From RAM1 sp050247515 (GTDB lineage Bacteria; Pseudomonadota; Gammaproteobacteria; Burkholderiales; Burkholderiaceae_C), in NCBI GenBank assembly GCA_050247515.1, contig JBFWUB010000012.1, positions 62,001-126,000 of the forward strand: a DNA stretch of 64,000 bases, in the 5' to 3' direction. Below, in pieces: positions 32,477 through 41,227 of this stretch. The position numbers and the translations under genes are program-made. Positions within the stretch are counted from its first letter, which is position 1; each line of letters begins with the position of its first letter. The notes beneath the pieces were generated by a model. That model worked only from the letters and a program-made list of their open reading frames with translations, had not been told where the DNA came from and ran no database searches.

Positions 32477-33636
32477 GCGCCGATCTCCAGATGGGCCACA
32501 CCGGCGGCTATCAGCGCGTCGATTTCACCTGCGGACAAACCGGCGCGTGCCAGCAGTTCAGTCGTGTGTTCGCCCGTGCGCGGCGCCTGGTCCGGCAAGT
32601 CGGATGGCGTGCGGTCAAACCGCGGCGCCGGTGCAGGCTGCACCACACCGCCCTGGCTCACAAAGGTGCCGCGGGCGGCATTGTGGGGGTGACCGGCGGC
32701 TTCGGTCATGGACAGCACCGGTGCGAAGCAGGCGTCCGTGCCCTCCAGTATTTCGCACCACTGGTCGCGGGTGCGCGTGCGGAACACGGCCGCCAGCTTC
32801 TCGCGCAGCGCAGGCCATTCGCCCTGCTCCCACTGTTGCTGGAAATGCGCGTCGCTGATGCCGCACAGCGCCAGCAACTGGCTGTAAAACTGCGGCTCGA
32901 TGGCGCCCACCGAGACGTGCTTGCCGTCCAGGCACGCATAGGTACCGTAGAAATGCGCCGCGCCATCCAGGAAATTGCTCTCACGCGCGTCAGTCCAGAA
33001 GCCCTTGGCCATCAGGCCGTACTGGGCCGCCATCAGCAGCGCCGCGCCATCGGTCATGGCGGCGTCCACCACCTGGCCTTCGCCGCTGTGTTGCGCACGG
33101 TTCACAGCCGCCAGCACGCCCATGGCCAGCAGCATGCCGCCGCCGCCGTAGTCGCCCACCAGATTCAATGGCGGCAGCGGCTGCGCCGCCGTGCCGATGG
33201 CGTGCAATGCGCCCGACAGCGACACATAGTTGATGTCATGCCCCGCTGTTTGCGCCAGCGGGCCGGTCTGGCCCCAGCCCGTCATACGGCCATAGACCAA
33301 CTTCGGGTTGCGCGCATGGCACTGCGCCGGACCCAGGCCCAGTTTCTCGGCCACGCCGGGGCGAAAGCCCTCGACCAGGATGTCGGCGGTTTCCACCAGC
33401 CGCAGCACGGCGTCTACCGCACGGGGGTCCTTCATGTTGAGCGACAGCGACTGCCGGCCGCGATCGACCACACTGTCGTTGCGCATCAGCGCTTCGAGCC
33501 CACCGCGCGCCGGGGTTGGTGGACGGTCGATGCGGATCACGCGTGCGCCCATGTCTGCCAGCAGCATGCAGGCAAACGGCCCCGGGCCGATACCGGCCAG
33601 TTCGATGACGGTGAGGTGCGAAAGCGGTCCGGGCAT
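32473..33636 (-). CDS. Alpha-methylacyl-CoA racemase (CaiB/BaiF family)
   Basis: A 387-residue class III CoA-transferase-fold protein of the racemase branch. The two-base catalytic pair of AMACR/MCR is conserved: H133 in AGHDINYVSLSGALHAIG and D162 in NLVGDYGGGG. The opening IELAGIGPGPFACMLLADMG is also typical. It would epimerise 2-methylacyl-CoA thioesters so that both enantiomers enter the beta-oxidation steps; its presence indicates a methyl-branched intermediate. Starts three bases after the transglutaminase-like gene and overlaps DUF2889. This is the best-supported clue to substrate structure in this operon. Confidence 0.9.
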   Translation of the reverse strand: MPGPLSHLTVIELAGIGPGPFACMLLADMGARVIRIDRPPTPARGGLEALMRNDSVVDRGRQSLSLNMKDPRAVDAVLRLVETADILVEGFRPGVAEKLGLGPAQCHARNPKLVYGRMTGWGQTGPLAQTAGHDINYVSLSGALHAIGTAAQPLPPLNLVGDYGGGGMLLAMGVLAAVNRAQHSGEGQVVDAAMTDGAALLMAAQYGLMAKGFWTDARESNFLDGAAHFYGTYACLDGKHVSVGAIEPQFYSQLLALCGISDAHFQQQWEQGEWPALREKLAAVFRTRTRDQWCEILEGTDACFAPVLSMTEAAGHPHNAARGTFVSQGGVVQPAPAPRFDRTPSDLPDQAPRTGEHTTELLARAGLSAGEIDALIAAGVAHLEIGA

Positions 33637-33639
33637 CTG

Positions 33640-34329
33640 TCAAAGTCCTTCTACGTCGATGCGGCTGCGCCCGTGGTTCCACAAGCTGGGCGGATAGTAG
33701 CCACGCCAGTCCTCGTCGATGCGCAGGTAGGGCACGTCGGACCAGACGCCATGATCGCGCAGGTATTCCATGTGCACGCTGCCATCCTCCTTGTACTGCT
33801 GCAATACGGCGTCGTGTTCACCGTCGAAGTCGGTGGGCGGCACACGCATCAGCGTGCACAGTTCCTTGTTGAACGCAGGCACCGCCTTGACCCACCGGCC
33901 GTCCAGGTTCATGGCAGCCCAGCCATGGTGCATGAAGACTTCGCGGTTGCCCATGACCTGCTGCATTCTGGGCGTGCTGAAGTGGTTCACCACATCTGAC
34001 AGGCCCAGCGCCGCCGGGATACCCAGCAGCCGCGCACCCGCCGCCAGCAGGACGGCCTTGGGGATGCAGAACGATCCGCGCTCGCGCACCACCGTGCTGG
34101 CGCGAAAGCACTCCGGCGTCATACGCAGGCTGTAGGGCTCGTAACGTATCTGGTCGCGCACCGCCAGGAACAGCCGGATCGCCTTGTCCCGCTGGGTGGC
34201 TGCACCGGCCGTGGCGTCGTTGACAAACTGCACCACCTCAGGCTGGTCGAAGTCCATGAAAGGCGTCGCTGCCAGGTACAGCGGCCCGGGTTCGGGCCAG
34301 CCATACGGGGTGAATTCCTTGTTGTACAC
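33640..34329 (-). CDS. Transglutaminase-like domain protein
   Basis: A 229-residue protein from GTG 34329 (AAGG eight bases upstream); a TTG at 34356 overlapping the previous gene is the alternative. A transglutaminase-like core has Cys88 in RGSFCIPKAVLLAAGARLLG and His134/135 in FMHHGWAAMNLDGRWVKAVP; the usual third residue (Asp) falls at AFN, apparently Asn154. Such proteins include peptidases, peptide N-glycanases and unknown thiol hydrolases. Placement between an acyl-CoA dehydrogenase and a racemase is unusual for a peptidase and suggests amide or thioester chemistry on a catabolic intermediate. Role not established. Confidence 0.78.
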   Translation of the reverse strand: MYNKEFTPYGWPEPGPLYLAATPFMDFDQPEVVQFVNDATAGAATQRDKAIRLFLAVRDQIRYEPYSLRMTPECFRASTVVRERGSFCIPKAVLLAAGARLLGIPAALGLSDVVNHFSTPRMQQVMGNREVFMHHGWAAMNLDGRWVKAVPAFNKELCTLMRVPPTDFDGEHDAVLQQYKEDGSVHMEYLRDHGVWSDVPYLRIDEDWRGYYPPSLWNHGRSRIDVEGL

Positions 34330-34339
34330 GCTTTGGGCC

Positions 34340-35500
34340 TTACATCCGCTTGGCAACTTCTTCCAGCATCACCTCGGTGGCACCGCCGCCGATGGTCAGG
34401 ATACGTGAGTCACGCGCCATGCGCTCCACCGGCGTGCCGATGATGTAGCCGGTGCCGCCGTGCAGCTGCAGGCAGGTATGCACCACTTCCTGCAGCGTCT
34501 CGGCACCAAAGGCCTTGAGCATGGAAACCTCGCGCACCGTGTCCTTGCCCTCGTCAATCATCTGGGCGCACTGGTAGGTCAGCGCGCGTACCGCGGCCGC
34601 CTTGGCTGCAATCCACGCCACCTTGTTGCGCACCACGGCCTGGTCCCACAGCGATTTGCCGAAGGCCTGGCGGTTTCGCATGTAGTCCACCGTCAGCTCG
34701 ATGGCCTTGGCGCTGGCACCGGACACCAGCGCACCCACCACCAGACGCTCGTTCTGGAACGTGCTCATGATGTAGTAAAAGCCCTTGCCCTCCTCGCCCA
34801 GCAAGGCGTCATGCGGCACCCTCAGGTCGTCCAGGAACAGCTCGGCCGTATCCGACGAGCGCCAGCCGTGCTTTTCAAACTTGCGCGCGATCTTCAGTCC
34901 GGGGTTGCCCTTTTCGACGATGAACAACGAAATGCCGCGGCTGCCCTTGGCTTCGGGGTCGGTGCGGGCAGCGATGATGTAGATATCGCCATACACACCG
35001 TTGGTGATGAAGGTCTTGGATCCGTTGATCACCCAGCCGCCGGCGGTTTTCACAGCCCGGGTTTTGAGGCCCGCCACGTCGGAGCCGGCATGCGGCTCCG
35101 TCACACACACCGCCCCCACCCTGGCACCCGCACAGGCGTCGGGCAGGTACTTCTGCTTTTGTTCATGGGTGCCGCGGTGGGCGATGTGCGATATGGACAT
35201 GTCGCTGTGCACGGTCAGCGCCGACGCTACGCCACCGAAGCTGGAGCGCGCGAGCTCCTCGCCCAGCACCACGGACGACATCGCACCCAAGCCGCCCCCA
35301 CCGTACTCCACCGGGTGGCGCATGCCCAGAAAGCCCATCTCGCCCAGTTCACGGAAGACCTCGCGCGGGATCTCGCCCGAAGCCTCCCAGGCGTCGCCGT
35401 TGGGGATGATCTTTTCGTTGACGAAGCGGCGCACCTGCTGGCGCACCATGCGCAGGTCTTCGCCCAGGATGTCGGGTTCGCTGAATTCGAATTCGGTCAT
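34340..35500 (-). CDS. Acyl-CoA dehydrogenase
   Basis: A 386-residue acyl-CoA dehydrogenase: N-terminal helical domain (FRELGEMGFLGMRHPVEYGG), FAD-contact segment CVTEPHAGSDVAGLKTRAVK, and C-terminal domain with QLHGGTGYIIGTPVERMARD and DSRILTIGGGATEVMLEEVA. The catalytic Glu position cannot be fixed by eye. ATG 35500 gives the normal N-terminus; the frame is open to 35608 across the operator. First gene of the 35500-31110 operon, divergent from a TetR gene, with operator B 54 bases upstream. Confidence 0.9.
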   Translation of the reverse strand: MTEFEFSEPDILGEDLRMVRQQVRRFVNEKIIPNGDAWEASGEIPREVFRELGEMGFLGMRHPVEYGGGGLGAMSSVVLGEELARSSFGGVASALTVHSDMSISHIAHRGTHEQKQKYLPDACAGARVGAVCVTEPHAGSDVAGLKTRAVKTAGGWVINGSKTFITNGVYGDIYIIAARTDPEAKGSRGISLFIVEKGNPGLKIARKFEKHGWRSSDTAELFLDDLRVPHDALLGEEGKGFYYIMSTFQNERLVVGALVSGASAKAIELTVDYMRNRQAFGKSLWDQAVVRNKVAWIAAKAAAVRALTYQCAQMIDEGKDTVREVSMLKAFGAETLQEVVHTCLQLHGGTGYIIGTPVERMARDSRILTIGGGATEVMLEEVAKRM

Positions 35501-35546
35501 GGATAGCGGTGGGTTGATGTGGCTCAAGGCACGACAGCTGGTTTTA

Positions 35547-35567
35547 AATATAGTCCGGCGCGTCGGT
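35547..35567. promoter_or_regulatory. TetR-type operator B with adjoining -10-like element
   Basis: Core TCCGGC-GC-GTCGGT at 35554-35567 between the acyl-CoA dehydrogenase (minus) and TetR (plus) genes. On the minus strand it runs into TATATT (35547-35552), a good -10. Two arm mismatches make it the weakest of the five copies. Confidence 0.68.
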
Positions 35568-35637
35568 TTATTAATTCTATGCGCGTCGCCAGGTCCCTGC
35601 AAGGGCATTGATACACTCGCCAGCGACAGGAGAAGCC

Positions 35638-36231
35638 ATGCCCCGTGTACGTTCGGACGACTACGAAGCCAAAAGCCAGGCCATCATGGACTGCGCCGCT
35701 GCGCTGTTTGCCAAGGAAGGCTACCCCTCGGCCAAGATGCAGGACGTAGCCCAGGCCTGCGGCGCGACGAAGTCGATGCTGTACCACTACTTCCCCACCA
35801 AGGACGACCTGCTTTTTGCCATGCTGATGGAGCACCTGGAGCGCGTGGTGCAAAGCGTGGAGGAGGCAATTGCCGGGACCGGATCACCACGCGACAGGCT
35901 GCTGGTGATGGTGGAGACCTACACCCAGAAATCAGCCCAGTCGCGCCGGCGCCACATGATTGCAATGCAGGACGTCAAGTACCTGCCCAAGCCCAAACAG
36001 ACACCACTGATCGAGCTGCAGCGCAAGCTGACAGAACGGGTGTCCGAGCTGTTGCAACAACTGAACCCCGGGCTGCCTGCCCATGTGTACAAGCCCTACA
36101 CCATGATGCTGATAGGCATGCTGAACTGGACCGACATGTGGTACCGCACCGGCGGCACCATGAAACCCCAGGAACTGTGCGACCGCATGTCGCGCCTGTT
36201 CCTGAAGGGCTTTCTGGCCGAGAAGTCGTAG
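35638..36231 (+). CDS. TetR/AcrR family transcriptional regulator
   Basis: A 197-residue TetR regulator from ATG 35638, with AGGAG five bases upstream. HTH: MQDVAQACGATKSMLYHYFP, recognition helix KSMLYHYFPTKDDLL. The ligand domain contains MQDVKYLPKPKQ, a segment shared with the TetR proteins at 44314 and 52264, so the three are paralogues. Operator B lies 71 bases upstream. Probable repressor of the acyl-CoA pathway, released by an acyl-CoA or acid; inferred. Confidence 0.9.
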   Translation: MPRVRSDDYEAKSQAIMDCAAALFAKEGYPSAKMQDVAQACGATKSMLYHYFPTKDDLLFAMLMEHLERVVQSVEEAIAGTGSPRDRLLVMVETYTQKSAQSRRRHMIAMQDVKYLPKPKQTPLIELQRKLTERVSELLQQLNPGLPAHVYKPYTMMLIGMLNWTDMWYRTGGTMKPQELCDRMSRLFLKGFLAEKS

Positions 36232-37389
36232 TTACTGCACGGCCTTGTAGGTCACTGCTGCCGGATCGGCCTTGAGCAGGAACAGCTTGGGCGCGGCGAG
36301 ATGGTTTGTCGCGCTGAACGTCACGGGCGTCATCACGCCGGTGTCAAGGTTGGTCACTTTGGCCAACTCATTGTTTGCGCAGTCCCATGTCAGTGCCTTG
36401 CCGCACTTGCCCATGGCTTCGAACAGGGCGCGCGTTGCGGCATAGCCGGTGTAGCTGTAGCGGTTGACCTTCGGCATCTCGTCAGCGGCCAGGTACTTGC
36501 CCAGCTTGTCCGTGAAGGCCTTGCCCTGCGGCGAACTCTCAAGATAGACGTAGTCAACGGTGTAGACATTCTCACCGGCCGAACCCATGAGCTTGACGCT
36601 TGCGGGCACGCGGGACACATAGGTCACGCCCACGGGAATCTTGTGCCCGATGCGCTCCAGCTCCTTGGTCATGGCAACGTTCTCGCCGAGCACGCCGCCT
36701 GCCAGCAGCACTTCGGCACCTGCCTGCTTGACCTTCAGGATTTCAGAGGAAAAATCAGCCTGGCCTTTCTTGTAGATCTGCGTCGAGGCGATCTGGAGCT
36801 TCTTGGCCTTGGCCGCACGCTCGAAGCCGGTGCGAACGTTCTCGCCGTAGTCGTCATCCTGCGAGATCAGTGCCCACTTCTTGCCCGGGTAGCGGTCCGC
36901 CATCATCGACACAAGTTCTTCCACGGCATTCGCCATGTCATAGCCGACGGCGAAGACGTTCTTGATGGCCGGCTTGTACAGGCCCTCGTAGGTCGTGATC
37001 GGCGCCATGGCGGGAATACCTGCCTGCTTGATGATCGGCATGGCTGCCTCCGCCTGGGCCGTGCCCGAGATGGAAGTGAACGCGAAGATCTTGTCACTGG
37101 TGATGAGCTTGCGCACACCTTGCACAGTGCGTGACGGCACATAGCCGTCATCTTCAGAGATCAGGCGCACCTTGCGGCCGTTGATGCCGCCCGCAGCATT
37201 GACTTCGGCCACAGCAGCCTTCACACCCAGGTTGTGGGCCACGCCCAGCAAGGCCGGCGGGCCAGTCAGCGGCAGGATGTCGCCAATGAGGATTTCGGTG
37301 TCTGTAACACCTTGCTGCGCGGCGGCGCGCCCGAAGGCGCAGACGGTCAACAGGCTGACCAGGGCGAGTTTGGAAAGTCTCCGGTTCAT
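36232..37389 (-). CDS. livK: Branched-chain-type ABC transporter substrate-binding protein
   Basis: A 385-residue periplasmic receptor. Signal peptide MNRRLSKLALVSLLTVCAFG ends near AAA-Q; the mature part begins ILIGDILPLTGPPALLGVAH. AAGGAG five bases before ATG 37389 fixes the start. It is the last gene of a complete Liv operon (42835 to 36232), unlike the orphan receptors at 1493 and 2962. The stop abuts the TetR stop at 36231 with no space for a terminator. Ligand probably an acid that the operon's acyl-CoA ligase activates. Confidence 0.9.
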   Translation of the reverse strand: MNRRLSKLALVSLLTVCAFGRAAAQQGVTDTEILIGDILPLTGPPALLGVAHNLGVKAAVAEVNAAGGINGRKVRLISEDDGYVPSRTVQGVRKLITSDKIFAFTSISGTAQAEAAMPIIKQAGIPAMAPITTYEGLYKPAIKNVFAVGYDMANAVEELVSMMADRYPGKKWALISQDDDYGENVRTGFERAAKAKKLQIASTQIYKKGQADFSSEILKVKQAGAEVLLAGGVLGENVAMTKELERIGHKIPVGVTYVSRVPASVKLMGSAGENVYTVDYVYLESSPQGKAFTDKLGKYLAADEMPKVNRYSYTGYAATRALFEAMGKCGKALTWDCANNELAKVTNLDTGVMTPVTFSATNHLAAPKLFLLKADPAAVTYKAVQ

Positions 37390-37449
37390 GCTAGCTCCTT
37401 GTGGTGATGGCAACTGCCATCGTTAAAAGTCGTGAAAGTTTTCGGGGGT

Positions 37450-38496
37450 TCAGTAGCGCAATGGCCACAACACCCACGCGTGCCGCAGGTCGTGCCAGAT
37501 GCCGCGCAATCCGCGCGGGTCAAAGCGCAGAAAGCCGATGATCGCCAGGCCGTACAGCACGCTCTTGATTTCGTGCGCGCTGGTGGTCATCAGGTCCTGC
37601 AGGCGGCCGCCCAGCACAGACACCAGTGCACTGAACACTTCAGGCAGCGTCACGATAAAAACAGTGCCCAGTACCGCACCCAGCACCGAGCCGAGCCCGC
37701 CGACGATGATGATTGCCAGCGCTTCGATGGACAGCAGGAACGGAAAGCTTTCGACACTGACGATGCTCAGGTACATGCCCATCATCGCGCCGGCCACACC
37801 GGTCAACGCGGCACTCACCAGGAACGCCAGCAGCTTGAAGCGAACCAGGTTGATGCCCATGGTGCGCGCAGCGATGTCGTTGTCCCGGATGGCCACCAGC
37901 GCCCGGCCGATGTAGGAGCGCCGGAAGTTCAGCGTGACAAGGACCGCCAGCATGCACATCGCCAGGCAGAACCAGTAAAACGCCCGGTCACTTGACAGGT
38001 CGATGCCCAGCATTGTTGGCCGCGCTATCGTGATGCCGCGGCCTGCGCCCGTGAACTTGCCACCTGCGAGGATGGAAGCGCTCACGATATGGCTGAACGC
38101 CAATGTAGTGATTGCAAGGTACAGCCCGTGCAACCGCAGCGAAGGGATACCTACCACCAGTCCAAAGACCGCCGGAACCACTGCAGACATCAGCAGCGCC
38201 AGCTCGGGCGGAAGGCCCAGGCGTGTCACGCCGATCGCATAGGCATAGGCGCCCAGCATCAGGAAGCCCACGTGGCCCAGCGAGATCAGCCCGGTGAAGC
38301 CCGTCAGGACCGTCAGGCCCAGCACACCCACCAGGGTAAACAGGATGATGGTCATGTAAGACAGCAGGAAGCTGCTCATCAGCGCGGGCGCAAGCACCAG
38401 CGCCACGAGCAGCACCGCCGTCCATACCTTGACCGCCGGCGAGTCCGTCAGGACGAGCAGCTCGCTGTACCGTTGTTTGAAATATCCGCTTCGCAT
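37450..38496 (-). CDS. livM: Branched-chain-type ABC transporter permease LivM
   Basis: A 348-residue membrane protein with the LivM pattern: LGLTVLTGFTGLISLGHVGF, LRLHGLYLAITTLAF, then RRSYIGRALVAIRDNDIAAR (the cytoplasmic coupling loop) and GGLGSVLGAVLGTVFIVTLP. About ten hydrophobic segments. The ATG shares a base with the LivH stop. A long hydrophilic N-terminal segment and a C-terminal tail (WHDLRHAWVLWPLRY) complete it. Confidence 0.93.
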   Translation of the reverse strand: MRSGYFKQRYSELLVLTDSPAVKVWTAVLLVALVLAPALMSSFLLSYMTIILFTLVGVLGLTVLTGFTGLISLGHVGFLMLGAYAYAIGVTRLGLPPELALLMSAVVPAVFGLVVGIPSLRLHGLYLAITTLAFSHIVSASILAGGKFTGAGRGITIARPTMLGIDLSSDRAFYWFCLAMCMLAVLVTLNFRRSYIGRALVAIRDNDIAARTMGINLVRFKLLAFLVSAALTGVAGAMMGMYLSIVSVESFPFLLSIEALAIIIVGGLGSVLGAVLGTVFIVTLPEVFSALVSVLGGRLQDLMTTSAHEIKSVLYGLAIIGFLRFDPRGLRGIWHDLRHAWVLWPLRY

Positions 38497-39368
38497 CAGA
38501 CTCTTTCGATTCGTTTTTCGCCGAACAGCCCGAAGGGCCGCACCATCAACACCACCAAGATCAGAACGAAGCCCGAGATCTCCTTGAGCGTGCTGGGCAG
38601 GTAGCCCCCCACCAGGTTCTCGAAAACGCCGATGATCAAACCGCTGAAGCCCGAGCCCAGCACGGAGTCGAAGCCGCCCAGCACCGTGGCCGGAAAGGCC
38701 TTCAGGCCCAGTTCGAAAACGGTCGGGGTCAGGCCGTAAATGACGGCGAACAACGCACCGGCCAGACCCGCCAGGCCCGAAGCCGACGCCCAGGCCACGG
38801 CCTGCACGCGGGCTGTGGAGACCCCCATCAGCCGCGCCGTTTTCTCATCGGCGGCCACTGCACGCATGGCCACGCCAAAGCGGCTGTGGCTCAGAAAGAA
38901 CCAGAAGCCCGCCACGGCCAACACCAATGCCAGGATGACGCCCACCTGGCTGACACGGATCCCGATACCCGCGATGTTGAGGATGGTGTCGGCGCCGGCT
39001 ACCTCGAACTTGTGCGGCGACGCGCCCCAGATGATGGTGACGATCGAGCGCAGCACGACCGCCAGGCCAACAGTCACCAGCACCACCGACAGCACTGGCT
39101 CGCCCAGCATCGGCCGCATGATGAGGCGCTCGCAGACCAGGCCCAGCGCGGCGCCCACCACCACGGCGACAAACACCGTGGCGATACCGCCCGTGCCCAT
39201 CGTGGTCGCCAGCGACCATGTGGTGTAGGCCGTGAGCATCCCCATCTCGCCCTGCGCGAAATTGACGATGCCCGTGGCCTTGTAGATGACCGCGAACCCC
39301 ATCGCGACCAGCCCATAGATCGCACCGACCGCCAGGCCGGAGACCACCAGTTCAATGAAGTAGCTCAT
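38496..39368 (-). CDS. livH: Branched-chain-type ABC transporter permease LivH
   Basis: A 290-residue permease with LivH features: VSGLAVGAIYGLVAMGFAVI, IYKATGIVNFAQGEMGMLTA, the coupling loop RFGVAMRAVAADEKTARLMG and LKAFPATVLGGFDSVLGSGF. About eight membrane segments. Start overlaps the acyl-CoA ligase stop by four bases. Pairs with LivM for the membrane channel of this importer. Confidence 0.93.
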   Translation of the reverse strand: MSYFIELVVSGLAVGAIYGLVAMGFAVIYKATGIVNFAQGEMGMLTAYTTWSLATTMGTGGIATVFVAVVVGAALGLVCERLIMRPMLGEPVLSVVLVTVGLAVVLRSIVTIIWGASPHKFEVAGADTILNIAGIGIRVSQVGVILALVLAVAGFWFFLSHSRFGVAMRAVAADEKTARLMGVSTARVQAVAWASASGLAGLAGALFAVIYGLTPTVFELGLKAFPATVLGGFDSVLGSGFSGLIIGVFENLVGGYLPSTLKEISGFVLILVVLMVRPFGLFGEKRIERV

Positions 39369-41227
39369 GCCCCTGCCCCGTAGATCTGCTCGAGTTCGCG
39401 CGCGAACTTCTTGTTGATGAGTCCGCGGCGCACCTTCTGCGTGGCCGTCAGTTCGCCGTCGTCGTGGTCCAGCTCCTTTTCCAGCAGAACGAACTTGCGG
39501 ATGTTCTCGACCCGGGCGAATTTCGAGTTGACCTCGTCCACCACGCCCTGGATCAGCTCCAGCACCTCGGCCATCTGCGTGAGCGACTTGAAGGTGGTGT
39601 ACTGCAGGTCCCGTTCGCCGGCCCAGCGCCCCACGCTGTCAAAGTCGATCTGGATCAGGCCGCCCAGGAACTTCTTGCCCTCGCCCACCACGATCGCCTC
39701 GCGCACAAAGGGGCTGTCTTTCAGTGCGTTTTCGATCTCGGATGGGGCAATGTTCTTGCCGCCGCTGGTGATGATGATGGCCTTCTTGCGGTCCACCACG
39801 GCCAGTTCGTCCTGGCCGCGCTTTTCCACGATGTCCCCCGTGGCCAGCCAGCCATCGGGCGACAGGATGTCGCTGGTGCCCTTGTCGTCAAACAGGTAGC
39901 CCTTGAAGACGCCTGGTGAACGCACGATGACTTCGCCATCATCCCCGAGCTTCCATTCCACACCCTCCATCGCCGGGCCGCAACTGCCCGAAATCAACGG
40001 CCGGCCCGGTACCTGCACAAAGCACAGGCCGCCGGCTTCGGTCAGGCCGTAGCCTTGCCCCACGGGCAGGCCGATGATGTCAAAGAACCTCAATGTCTCT
40101 GGTGACACGGAGGCACCGCCGCACATGCGTGTGTGGGTACGGTTCAGCCCCATGTGGCGCTGCATGTTACGAAACAGCAGCGCATACCACAGGGTAAATT
40201 CAAGGCGATCGCCCAGGGTCGCCAGTTGGCCTTGCTCCGCGCGTCGGTCTGACAGCACGCGCCCACGCTTCATACCCACACGGTACAGCCAGCGTTGCAG
40301 GCGGCCGCTGTCCTTCATTCGGAACTCAAAGCCCTGCTGCAGCTTCTCCCAGATCCGCGGCACCCCCAGGAAGAACGTGGGCGCAATCTCGCGGATGTTG
40401 GTGGCCACCGTATCAATGGACTCGGCAAAGTTCACACACCCCCCCGAGATCAGGTGCTGCACCGTTGAATAGGTGCGCTCTGCCACATGGCACAGTGGCA
40501 GGTAGCACACCGATTCGAACTTCTTGTCCGCCATCTGGCGCGCCACCATGTAGGCGTAGGCACCATAGACGAAGTTTCGGTGCGTGAGCATGGCCCCTTT
40601 CGGTGGCCCGGTGGTGCCAGACGTATAGACGAGGATGTTCACGTCGTCGGGCACCAGCTGGTCGATCAGCGCGTCCAGCCAGCGGTCGGCGGTCGGGTTG
40701 TCCTGCAGGTATTGGTCACCCAACGCCAGCAGGTGGTCAAAAGCGTGCGGGCGCCCGGGCTCGTAGCGGCGCAGCCCCTTCATGTCCACGCAGAAGATGT
40801 GCTGCAGATGGGGCAGGCCGTTGCCGTTGGCCATGGCGTCCAGCACCTTGTCGGTCTGCTCCTGGTCCCCGGTGACGGCCAGTTTGGCCTGGCAGTGACC
40901 GGCGATGTACTGCACCTCCGGCCAGGGGTTGGTCGGGTAGATGCCCACCACCTGCACGCCGATCATCTGCGCGCCCAGGTCGGCATAGAACCACTCGGGC
41001 ACGTCTTCGCCCGCGATGATGATCCGGTCGCCCTGCTTCAAGCCCAGCTTGGCCAGCCCGAACGCCGCGCGCCGTGCATCGCGGTAGTAGTCGGCCCAGG
41101 TGCGAGCGCGCCAGATGCCGTGGATCTTTTCGCGCAACGCCACCTGGTCGCCGCGCTCGGCTGCACGCTGACGCAGCAGGCCGGGCAAGGTAGCCTCGCC
41201 ACGGATCAGTTTGTCGTGATCAAGCAT
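39365..41227 (-). CDS. Long-chain-type acyl-CoA synthetase (AMP-forming)
   Basis: A 620-residue adenylate-forming ligase. Core motifs are LVYTSGTTGPPKGAMLTHRN (P-loop), GQGYGLTEAGG, and DRKKAIIITSGGKNIAPSEI before the C-terminal domain. Length (about 600) and ending match FadD15-like ligases. It activates a carboxylic acid to its CoA thioester with ATP. Inserted between livG and livH with overlaps on both sides, so import and activation of one acid are coupled. This arrangement is common in Burkholderiales aromatic-acid cassettes. Confidence 0.9.
   Translation of the reverse strand: MLDHDKLIRGEATLPGLLRQRAAERGDQVALREKIHGIWRARTWADYYRDARRAAFGLAKLGLKQGDRIIIAGEDVPEWFYADLGAQMIGVQVVGIYPTNPWPEVQYIAGHCQAKLAVTGDQEQTDKVLDAMANGNGLPHLQHIFCVDMKGLRRYEPGRPHAFDHLLALGDQYLQDNPTADRWLDALIDQLVPDDVNILVYTSGTTGPPKGAMLTHRNFVYGAYAYMVARQMADKKFESVCYLPLCHVAERTYSTVQHLISGGCVNFAESIDTVATNIREIAPTFFLGVPRIWEKLQQGFEFRMKDSGRLQRWLYRVGMKRGRVLSDRRAEQGQLATLGDRLEFTLWYALLFRNMQRHMGLNRTHTRMCGGASVSPETLRFFDIIGLPVGQGYGLTEAGGLCFVQVPGRPLISGSCGPAMEGVEWKLGDDGEVIVRSPGVFKGYLFDDKGTSDILSPDGWLATGDIVEKRGQDELAVVDRKKAIIITSGGKNIAPSEIENALKDSPFVREAIVVGEGKKFLGGLIQIDFDSVGRWAGERDLQYTTFKSLTQMAEVLELIQGVVDEVNSKFARVENIRKFVLLEKELDHDDGELTATQKVRRGLINKKFARELEQIYGAGA

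Noticed and set aside
32449..33999. A 516-codon plus-strand open frame opposite the racemase
   Set aside because: Composition is that of an antisense shadow in high-GC DNA; the racemase has conserved catalytic residues.
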